Of a stretch of 5,398 bases of DNA, positions 1-5,141 are shown one piece after another. This stretch comes from Treponema sp. (GTDB taxonomy: Bacteria > Spirochaetota > Spirochaetia > Treponematales > UBA12059). A program made the translations under genes and the position numbers. Numbering within the stretch: position 1 is the stretch's first letter; the number at the start of each line of letters is the position of its first letter. The stretch spans positions 1 to 5,398 of the forward strand of contig JAAYUR010000131.1 of assembly GCA_012517645.1 (NCBI GenBank). Reading direction: 5' to 3'. Under the pieces are notes generated by a model. The model saw only the letters and a program-made list of their open reading frames with translations, was not told where the DNA came from and searched no databases.

Positions 1-21
1 AAGAGCTCCGAGGTCTGAAGC

Positions 22-681
22 TCAGCACAAGCTTCGTAACACCAGGGTGTCGCGGCCATCCTCCAGCTCCACGGACATCCCTAGGCGCCCCGCCAGGACG
101 GCGAAGGAGCGGCTGCTGAAAAAACCTACGTGTGTGGGATCCTCCCGGTACCACCAGGTCCGGAACTCTCCGGGATCCTCCGGGGCGAAGCGGGTACGGA
201 CCGCAAGGTGTCCGCCGGGCGCCAGGATCCGGGCAAGCCGTGCGAATTCTAAGTACGGCCTGGACAGATGCTCGGCGACCTCGTGGATAGCGATAAGGTC
301 GAAGGGGCCGGCCCGGTACGGAGGATCGGGGGCGAAGCAGGGATCGTAAGCCGTGGCCGCGAATCCATGGTCCCCGAGCAGGGCCGCCAAGGCGGGCACG
401 GGACCGGACCCGAAGTCCAGGATCCTGCCTCCCGGCGGGGCGTAGGGGAGGACGGCCTTGCGGACGAACTCCTCCAGGTAGGACCGGTAGCCCGGATCCG
501 CCGGATCGTTCCGGTGCCTGAGATAGCGGGCCTTCTCCTCCCCTCGGGAAGGCAGGCGGCTCCGGTCCAGGTAAATGTAGGTGCACCGGGGGCACCGGGC
601 GTATGCCTGGCCGCGGATTTCCGCCCAGGGCCGGACAGCCGGGTTCCGGGATGTCCGGAATCCGCAGAGGGGGCAGGTCAT
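22..681 (-). CDS. Class I SAM-dependent methyltransferase with N-terminal zinc knuckle
   Basis: 219 residues, probably cytosolic. The N-terminus has two CPxC-type pairs, C3/C6 (CPLCG) and C30/C33 (CPRC), a zinc-knuckle layout common at the front of small-molecule or sugar/lipid methyltransferases. The Rossmann methyltransferase core follows: motif I ILDFGSGP at about 87-94, an acidic residue after strand 2 (D113 in AYDP), FDLIAIHEVAEHL at 127-139, and the post-motif LARILAPGGHLAVRT at 149-163. A WWYREDPTHVGFFS segment (177-190), typical of the methyltransf_23/UbiG-like group, closes the core. The length is normal for a single-domain enzyme. The start is the only ATG before the zinc pair; GGAG lies only a few bases upstream, so the message may be nearly leaderless. 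It is divergent from the ECF operon and shares its promoter region. The family is clear; the substrate cannot be read from the sequence. Confidence 0.88.
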   Translation of the reverse strand: MTCPLCGFRTSRNPAVRPWAEIRGQAYARCPRCTYIYLDRSRLPSRGEEKARYLRHRNDPADPGYRSYLEEFVRKAVLPYAPPGGRILDFGSGPVPALAALLGDHGFAATAYDPCFAPDPPYRAGPFDLIAIHEVAEHLSRPYLEFARLARILAPGGHLAVRTRFAPEDPGEFRTWWYREDPTHVGFFSSRSFAVLAGRLGMSVELEDGRDTLVLRSLC

Positions 682-687
682 GACTCC

Positions 688-716
688 ACTCTAGCGGGAA
701 GCGCTTTCCTTGACAA
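688..716 (-). promoter_or_regulatory. Candidate leftward promoter for the methyltransferase
   Basis: On the minus strand, TTGTCA (complement of 711-716, 5 of 6 to the -35 consensus) is separated by 17 bp from TAGAGT (complement of 688-693, 4 of 6 to TATAAT). Transcription would begin at or just before the ATG at 681, implying a leaderless or near-leaderless mRNA. That weakens the call, since a real promoter might lie further right. The -35 box overlaps that of the rightward promoter. Confidence 0.4.
699..706. promoter_or_regulatory. Palindrome between divergent promoters, possible operator
   Basis: AAGCGCTT is a perfect 8-bp palindrome, flanked by GG on the left and TCC on the right so that the inverted repeat extends imperfectly (GGAAGC / GCTTTCC). 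It falls in the spacer of the candidate leftward promoter and directly upstream of the rightward -35 box, where a bound protein could affect both. No regulator gene is present in the window, so this is a positional inference. Confidence 0.3.
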
Positions 717-738
717 ATCCCTCGGGAGAGCGTACCTT
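710..738 (+). promoter_or_regulatory. Sigma70-type promoter of the ECF operon
   Basis: A perfect TTGACA -35 hexamer (710-715) is followed after exactly 17 bp by TACCTT (733-738). The latter matches TATAAT at the three most conserved positions (T1, A2, T6). The predicted transcription start is near 745, which gives a leader of about 100 nt before the small ORF and about 150 nt before the ATPase. This is the only strong hexamer pair I found upstream of the rightward genes, so it is probably the operon promoter. Confidence 0.7.
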
Positions 739-782
739 GGGCTTGGCGCTTGGATCCGCATCGACGAAGCCGCGCCGCCGCC

Positions 783-833
783 TTTCGGTCTCCCCGGGGA
801 TCGGCGGGGGTCGGCGGGCCGTCGGGACCGAGA
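783..833 (+). promoter_or_regulatory. Leader RNA stem just upstream of the SD
   Basis: TTTCGGTCTC (783-792) can pair with GGGACCGAGA (824-833) to make a 10-bp stem with two G-U pairs. The stem encloses about 31 nt that hold a GC-rich tract with two TCGGCGGG direct repeats (801-808 and 811-818). It ends three bases before the GAGG Shine-Dalgarno (837-840). The GGCGGG repeats could alternatively pair with CCCGCC at 875-880, giving mutually exclusive folds. I recognise no known riboswitch class here. In DNA this GC-rich, such pairing may arise by chance. Confidence 0.3.
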
Positions 834-845
834 CGCGAGGTGACT

Positions 846-896
846 ATGCCCGCTTTCCTCGTGAGATCCGCCCGCCCGCCGGCGGGTCCGAATTGA
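846..896 (+). CDS. Possible 16-codon leader ORF
   Basis: An ATG preceded by GAGG at five bases' distance opens a 16-codon frame, MPAFLVRSARPPAGPN. Its TGA (894-896) overlaps the TTG (893-895) proposed as the start of the double ATPase. The SD is the strongest in the region, while the TTG has only a weak GGCGGG upstream. Translation of this ORF followed by reinitiation at the TTGA overlap would explain how the ATPase is started. The peptide resembles no family I know; its C-terminal half is rich in Pro and Ala, with a PP pair. Alternatively, an indel in the C/G-rich run 870-886 may have separated a true ATG start from the ATPase frame. Confidence 0.4.
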   Translation: MPAFLVRSARPPAGPN

Positions 897-2770
897 TCCG
901 GATAGAATCCCTTACCTTCACATATCCGGGAGCCTCGAAGCCCGCCTTGACGGACGTTTCACTGAAAATCGAAGAGGGCGAATACGTAGCCCTGGCCGGG
1001 GCGAACGGCTCCGGGAAGAGCACTCTGATCCGCTGCCTGAACGGCCTTGTGGTTCCGTCCCCGGGATCCGTAGCCGTGGACGGTCTGGATCCTTCCCGCC
1101 CGGAGGAGCGGCGTTCCATCCGTAGGATCCTGGCCCTGGTCTTCCAGAATCCCCCGGACCAAATCGTCGCCTCCGTCGTGGAGGAGGACGCTGCCTTCGG
1201 TCTGGAGAACCTCGGCATCCCGCGTCCCGAGATGCTCACCCGGGTCCGGGCCGCGCTGGAGGAGATGGGGCTTGCCGAGGAGCGCGCGAGCCCGACGCGG
1301 TTTCTCTCCGCGGGGCAGCAGCAGCGACTGGCCGTGGCCGGCGCCCTGGTGCTGCGGCCGAAGTACCTCGTCTTCGACGAGGCCACCTCGATGATCGATC
1401 CCGCGGGGCGTTCGGAGATCCTGGACCGGATGGACGCCCTGACAGCCGCCGGTACGACCGTCATCCACGTAACCCACGACATGGACGAGGCTGCCCGGGC
1501 CCGCAGGCTCGTGGTATTGGCGGAGGGCCGGGCGGTCTTCGACGGCGCCCCGGAGAACCTCTTCCGTACGGAGGATCTCTCCGCCCTGGGCTTGGCCCTG
1601 CCGCGGTCCTGGAGTCTCGCCTCGGCCCTGGGCCTTCTTCCCCGGCCGGGCGAGGGCCCCGAGGAGCTGGGCCGGCGCGCGGCGGAGGCGTTCCGGAAGC
1701 CGGGCGGATCGGAGGGGGGGTCCGGTACCCTAAGGACGATCCTGGATGTGTCTCCGAGCCCGACGACTTCGCGGTCCCGATCCGTCCCTCCTGCCGAGGA
1801 ATCTCCGTCGTGCCCCTCCGCCCCGTCCGTCGACGCTTCGACCCCCTACGAAGGATCCCCGGCGTTCCGGGCCGCGGAGGCGGGTCTCCGTTACCTCTCG
1901 GGCACCCCGCGGGAGCGCCGGGCTCTGGAGGATGTGTCCCTGGTGATTCCCCGGGGGTTCCGGGTCGCCCTGGTCGGTGCCACGGGCTCCGGGAAGTCCA
2001 GCCTGCTCCAGCTTTTGGCGGCCTTGGCCTTTCCCCGGCCGGGCCGGGTCTTGTCCCTGGGAGTGGACACCTCCGACCCGAAGGCGGATCTCCGGGCCCT
2101 GCGGATGCGTACCCCCCTGTCCGTCCAGAGGCCGGAGTCCGCCCTGTTCGAGTACTACGCCGGGGACGAGGTGTCCTTCGGCCCCCGGAACCAGGGGCTG
2201 TCGGGATCCGCCCTGGTCGGCAGGGTCCGGAAGGCCATGGACTCCGTGGGACTGCCCTTCGACGAGTTCCGGGATCGGCCCGTCCGGACCCTGTCGGGGG
2301 GTCAGAAGCGCCGCCTGGCCCTGGCTTCGATCCTCGCCCTGGAGCCGGAAGCCCTGCTCCTGGACGAGCCGGGCTCCGCTTTGGATCCGGTCTCCCGGAC
2401 CCGGCTCATGGATCTCGTCCATTCCTACGCGGACACGGGCGGTACCGTGGTCTTCGCCACCCACTCCATGGAGGAGGCCGCCCGGGCGGACCTGGTCCTG
2501 GTCCTGTGCGCGGGCCGGGTCCGGGCGGCGGGCTCCCCGGCCTACGTCTTCGGCGAGGGTTGGGATCCGTCCTGGGGCTTGGCCCCGCCCTTCGGAGTCC
2601 GGGTCGCGGAGGCCCTCCGCGGGGCCGGAACTGCCCTGCCGGGGGGCATCGTGGACGAGGCCGGCCTGATCCGGGCCTTGGCGGTTGCCCGGGATGTAGG
2701 GCCTGTTCCGGATTCCGACTCGAACCGGGAACACCCGGCGCCCCGGACCGCCCTGGAGACCCGGGTATGA
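893..2770 (+). CDS. Fused ECF transporter double ATPase (EcfA1-EcfA2)
   Basis: 625 residues from the TTG; cytoplasmic energy-coupling ATPase of an ECF vitamin importer, with two complete ABC domains in one chain. Domain 1 (about 1-250) is EcfA1-like: Walker A GANGSGKST 36-44, Q-loop Q85 in FQNPPDQ, signature LSAGQ 138-142 (Gly to Ala at the third position), Walker B FDEATSMID 161-169, H195. Domain 2 (about 330-560) is EcfA2-like: Walker A GATGSGKSS 362-370, Q412, signature LSGGQ 467-471, Walker B with D491/E492 then PGSALD, H524. A low-complexity Ser/Pro/Gly-rich linker joins them, and a tail of about 60 residues follows domain 2. The TTG is chosen because MIRIESLTFTYPG is a typical EcfA N-terminus; the frame stays open upstream but runs into the promoter. 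The stop overlaps the EcfT start (ATGA). The family is near certain, the start less so. Confidence 0.92.
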   Translation: MIRIESLTFTYPGASKPALTDVSLKIEEGEYVALAGANGSGKSTLIRCLNGLVVPSPGSVAVDGLDPSRPEERRSIRRILALVFQNPPDQIVASVVEEDAAFGLENLGIPRPEMLTRVRAALEEMGLAEERASPTRFLSAGQQQRLAVAGALVLRPKYLVFDEATSMIDPAGRSEILDRMDALTAAGTTVIHVTHDMDEAARARRLVVLAEGRAVFDGAPENLFRTEDLSALGLALPRSWSLASALGLLPRPGEGPEELGRRAAEAFRKPGGSEGGSGTLRTILDVSPSPTTSRSRSVPPAEESPSCPSAPSVDASTPYEGSPAFRAAEAGLRYLSGTPRERRALEDVSLVIPRGFRVALVGATGSGKSSLLQLLAALAFPRPGRVLSLGVDTSDPKADLRALRMRTPLSVQRPESALFEYYAGDEVSFGPRNQGLSGSALVGRVRKAMDSVGLPFDEFRDRPVRTLSGGQKRRLALASILALEPEALLLDEPGSALDPVSRTRLMDLVHSYADTGGTVVFATHSMEEAARADLVLVLCAGRVRAAGSPAYVFGEGWDPSWGLAPPFGVRVAEALRGAGTALPGGIVDEAGLIRALAVARDVGPVPDSDSNREHPAPRTALETRV

Positions 2771-3600
2771 AGAACTTCGAGTTCCTTCGGAACGTCTCCA
2801 TCGGGATGTATGTGGAACAGGACTCGCCGGTCCACCGTCTTTCCCCGGCGGCTAAATACCTTTGGCTCCTAGCCCTGATCCTGCCGGCCAGTTTTTCCAG
2901 TTCCGTGTGGGTCGTGGGTGCCCTCGCGGCAGTCTGCCTGGGGTTCGCCCTTCTGGCCCGGATCCGTCCCCTTGTCCTCCTTCGGGGTTTTCTGCCGGTG
3001 CTCCCCCTCTTGGGCCTGGCGGCCCTCCTCCAGGTCCTGGTCACCTGGCCCCAGGACCGCAGTTCGGTCCTCCTGGCCGCGGGTCCCGTCTCCCTGACGG
3101 TCCGGGAGGTTCTGGCCGTCCTGGCTATGGCCCTCCGCTTCGCGACCCTGATGCTGGCCCTGGGGTTGTTCACCTCGGTCATCACCGAGGGGGACACGGC
3201 TCGAGGCGTCGAAGATCTCTTCGCGCCCCTGGAACGCTTCGGGTTCCCGGCCCGGGGACTGGGTTTGACGGTGGCGGTGGCGTTCCGGTTCATCCCCATC
3301 GTGGCCGGGGAGCTGGAGACCATCGTTAAGGCCCAGGCGGCCCGGGGCGCCGACCTGGGTTCCCGCCGGGGAGGTCCGGTCCGGAGGGCTCGAGCCTACT
3401 TGCCCTTGCTCGTGCCGGTGACCATTCGGGCCCTGGAGAGGGCGGAAGCCCTGGCGGAGGCGATGGAGGCCCGGGGCTGGTCCTCGGGCCCCCGCACCCG
3501 CTACGCCGAGTCCGGGGGCGGACGCTGGGACTCCCTGGTCAAACTGGCCGCCCTGGTGTTCGCGGCCGCCGCCCTGGGAGCGGAGGCCCTCCTGCGATAG
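2767..3600 (+). CDS. ecfT: ECF transporter transmembrane component EcfT
   Basis: 277 residues, close to the usual EcfT length. Inner-membrane scaffold that couples ATP hydrolysis by the double ATPase to toppling of the S component. Hydrophobic segments lie at roughly 31-64, 69-92, 107-139 and 257-275. The cytoplasmic coupling helices carry the two diagnostic Ala-Arg-Gly motifs: A192-R193-G194 (in KAQAARGADLG) and A235-R236-G237 (in EAMEARGW). These dock into grooves of the two ATPases. Having two ARG motifs suits a pair of non-identical ATPase halves. The N-terminal SPVHRLSPAAKYLW is also typical of the family. Its ATG overlaps the upstream TGA, indicating translational coupling. The product call is strong; no substrate information resides in this subunit. 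Confidence 0.93.
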   Translation: MKNFEFLRNVSIGMYVEQDSPVHRLSPAAKYLWLLALILPASFSSSVWVVGALAAVCLGFALLARIRPLVLLRGFLPVLPLLGLAALLQVLVTWPQDRSSVLLAAGPVSLTVREVLAVLAMALRFATLMLALGLFTSVITEGDTARGVEDLFAPLERFGFPARGLGLTVAVAFRFIPIVAGELETIVKAQAARGADLGSRRGGPVRRARAYLPLLVPVTIRALERAEALAEAMEARGWSSGPRTRYAESGGGRWDSLVKLAALVFAAAALGAEALLR

Positions 3601-3660
3601 GGTGTTCCCCGGCCGAGGGAAGGCGGCCGGTCGGGGCTCCGGTCCGGGACCGGAGGCCCA
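3601..3660 (+). promoter_or_regulatory. Tandem GC-rich hairpins in the ecfT to S-component gap
   Basis: Two inverted repeats follow the ecfT stop. CCGGCCG (3609-3615) pairs with CGGCCGG (3624-3630) around an 8-nt loop. CTCCGGTC (3637-3644) pairs perfectly with GACCGGAG (3648-3655) around a 3-nt loop, and can extend through a G-G mismatch by GGG/CCC (3633-3635 with 3657-3659). Neither is followed by a U-run, so this is not a canonical intrinsic terminator. Partial termination, a processing site or 3'-end protection of the ecfA-ecfT message are possible roles. Confidence 0.4.
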
Positions 3661-3670
3661 TAGATTCTGC

Positions 3671-3708
3671 GATCCGGGCGCGACCCTTACGCGGCGTGCA
3701 CCGGGATC
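3671..3708 (+). promoter_or_regulatory. Possible stem-loop upstream of the S-component SD
   Basis: GATCCGG (3671-3677) can pair with CCGGGATC (3701-3708, one bulged G), and inside it CGCG (3679-3682) with CGCG (3690-3693) around a 7-nt loop. An interior loop separates the two helices. The structure ends two bases before the GGGAGGTGG ribosome-binding site at 3711-3719 and could influence access to it. It is weaker than the hairpins just upstream, and no known RNA family is recognised. No convincing promoter was seen in 3601-3723. Confidence 0.25.
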
Positions 3709-3710
3709 TT

Positions 3711-3719
3711 GGGAGGTGG
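3711..3719 (+). promoter_or_regulatory. Strong ribosome-binding site fixing the GTG start
   Basis: GGGAGGTGG is a near-perfect Shine-Dalgarno, and its AGG core lies seven bases before GTG at 3724. This decides the S-component start against the in-frame TTG at 3709, which lies inside or before the SD. It is the strongest RBS in the operon, consistent with the S component being translated independently of ecfT. Confidence 0.8.
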
Positions 3720-3723
3720 AACT

Positions 3724-4341
3724 GTGGAACGATCTAGCGTGCGGCGAATCGTGGTGTCCGGCGCCCTGGGCGCCGTGTCCGTGGTCCTGGCTGTGACCCC
3801 TCTGGGGTACCTGCCCTGGTTCGGGGGGGCGTCCTTGACGGTGATGCACATCCCCGCCATCGTGGCCGCGGTGCTGGAGGGGCCCTGGGCGGGAGTAAGC
3901 GTGGGGCTCATCTTCGGGGTGACCAGCATGGTCAAGGCCGCAGTGGCCCCCATCGGTCCCTTGGATCCTCTGTTCACGAACCCTCTGGTGTCGGTCCTGC
4001 CCCGGCTGGTGATCGGAGCGGCGGCCTGGGCGGTGTACGCGGCGTTCCGGGGAAAATTCCGGGCCCTAGCCGCCGCCCTCGCCGGGGCGGTCGGGAGTTT
4101 CGTGAACACGGCCCTGGTCCTGACCATGCTGGGGGTGACGGCGGCGGCCCAGATCAGCGGTGTCTTCGGAGTGGAACCCGGCGCCCTGCCGGCGGTGCTG
4201 GTCGGCATCGCCGTGTCCAACGGCCTGGTCGAGGCCGCGGCGGCGGCGGTCTTCACGGCGGCCATCGTCAGCGCCTGGAAGGGCGTCGAAGGCGCCGCCG
4301 GGAAGTCCCGCCTGGCCCGGGAGGAAGGCGAGGGGAAATGA
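3724..4341 (+). CDS. panT: ECF transporter S component, probably pantothenate-specific
   Basis: 205 residues, membrane-embedded substrate-binding subunit of the ECF importer. About six hydrophobic segments are visible: roughly 8-30, 37-52, 55-75, 88-107, 114-140 and 155-186. The first has the small-residue face (SGALGAVSVV) that S components use to contact EcfT. Segments such as VMHIPAIVAAVLEGPWAG (40-57), DPLFTNPLVSVLPR (81-94) and GSFVNTALVLTMLG (124-137) are typical of the ECF_trnsprt-type S proteins that include PanT and related vitamin carriers. The C-terminus is a short charged cytoplasmic tail. The specificity rests mainly on the CoaX homologue overlapping its 3' end (ATGA), so pantothenate is an inference; another vitamin such as folate, pyridoxine or a thiamin precursor is possible. 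The S-component family is secure. Confidence 0.8.
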   Translation: MERSSVRRIVVSGALGAVSVVLAVTPLGYLPWFGGASLTVMHIPAIVAAVLEGPWAGVSVGLIFGVTSMVKAAVAPIGPLDPLFTNPLVSVLPRLVIGAAAWAVYAAFRGKFRALAAALAGAVGSFVNTALVLTMLGVTAAAQISGVFGVEPGALPAVLVGIAVSNGLVEAAAAAVFTAAIVSAWKGVEGAAGKSRLAREEGEGK

Positions 4342-5141
4342 TCGCCGTCGTGGACGCCCGGAACCGGACTATCCGCGTGGGCTTGGGCGATCCGGAACCG
4401 GGGGGGGTCCGCTGGCGGGCCCGCTTCTGCCTGGGAGCGGACTCCTTTCGGAGCGCCGAGGAGTACGCCTGGACCCTGGCGGGCCTCTGCCTTCGCCGGG
4501 GTGTGGATCCCCGGGACGCGGACCGGGTGATTCTATCCTCCGTGGTGCCTTCCCTGACCCCGCGGCTGAGATCCGCCTGTGCCCAGGCCTTCGGGCCCGG
4601 GGATGCGGCCGATCCGGACCGCGTCCTGGTCGTGGGACCGGGCGTTCGGACGGGAATGAAGATCCGCACCGACATCCCCGGAGAGGTGGGTTCGGACCTG
4701 GTCTGCGACGCCGTCGGAGCCTACGCCCGGCTGGGGACGGCTTGCGTCGTGGTGGACTTCGAGGCCATGCTGACCTTCACCGCCGTGAACGGGGAGGGGG
4801 AGCTTTTGGGGGTAGCCATTGCTCCGGGTCCCCAGACCGCCGCGGAAAGCCTCCGGGCCAACGGAGCCCAGCTTCCCCAGGTGCGCCTGGAGACTCCCCC
4901 TCGGGCCATCGGAAGGAACTCCGCCCAGTCCATCCAGTCGGGGATCCTCCTGGGCTACCTGGGCCTTGTGGACCGGATGGTGGAGCTCTTCCGGAAGGAA
5001 CTGGGCGGCCGGGCCTCCGCGGCGGGCACGGGGGACGAGATAGGTCTTGCTCTGGAGCCCGCGGGCGGGTACGCCTTCTTCGATCCCTGGCTGTCCCTGG
5101 AAGGGTTGGCCGTCCTAATTGAAAGGAATGCGCAGAAATGA
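4338..5141 (+). CDS. CoaX-family (type III pantothenate kinase-like) protein with altered active-site motifs
   Basis: 267 residues, normal CoaX length, expected cytosolic. CoaX phosphorylates pantothenate with ATP, the first step to coenzyme A. Scaffold features are clear: SSVVPSLTPRL (67-77), VVGPGVRTGMKIRTDIPGEVG (98-118), LLGVAIAPG (156-164), AQLPQVRLE (177-185), IGRNSAQSIQSGILLGYLGLVD (191-212) and LSLEGLAVLIERN (252-264). The catalytic motifs deviate. The phosphate-1 loop is DARNRT (6-11) where the family has DxGNTN, and GADR is GSDL (118-121, Asp120 kept). DFGTATTFD reads DFEAMLTFT (140-148), and the late TGG is replaced around TGDEIG (231-236). SD GAGGGG precedes the ATG, which overlaps the S-component stop. 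It may be a kinase with relaxed motifs, or a non-catalytic paralogue with a binding or regulatory role. Family membership is firm; activity is doubtful. Confidence 0.85.
   Translation: MIAVVDARNRTIRVGLGDPEPGGVRWRARFCLGADSFRSAEEYAWTLAGLCLRRGVDPRDADRVILSSVVPSLTPRLRSACAQAFGPGDAADPDRVLVVGPGVRTGMKIRTDIPGEVGSDLVCDAVGAYARLGTACVVVDFEAMLTFTAVNGEGELLGVAIAPGPQTAAESLRANGAQLPQVRLETPPRAIGRNSAQSIQSGILLGYLGLVDRMVELFRKELGGRASAAGTGDEIGLALEPAGGYAFFDPWLSLEGLAVLIERNAQK

Noticed and set aside
17..35. Hairpin GAAGCT/AGCTTC at the end of the methyltransferase gene as a terminator
   Set aside because: A 6-bp stem with a 7-nt loop overlapping the stop codon and no U-run on the minus strand is too weak.
268..843. 191-residue plus-strand open frame across the methyltransferase and promoter region
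   Set aside because: It is antisense to a well-supported methyltransferase, has no recognisable domain, and runs through the promoter.
710..892. In-frame 5' extension of the ATPase to TTG 710 (686 residues)
   Set aside because: That TTG is part of the TTGACA -35 box, the added residues resemble no ABC domain, and MIRIESLTFTYPG from TTG 893 is a typical EcfA start.
1730..2734. 334-residue open frame on the minus strand inside the ATPase gene
   Set aside because: A shadow of the high-GC coding frame: Gly/Arg/Gln/Pro-rich with no domain, opposite a gene with complete ABC motifs. Similar antisense frames at 2406-3323, 2869-3849 and 3687-4265 were dropped for the same reason.
3637..3659. Intrinsic terminator after ecfT
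   Set aside because: The stem is strong but is followed by ATAGATTCTGC rather than a U-tract, so it is reported only as a hairpin of unknown role.
3709..3723. TTG 3709 as start of the S component
   Set aside because: The strong SD GGGAGGTGG lies at 3711-3719, inside that extension, and is correctly spaced for GTG 3724.
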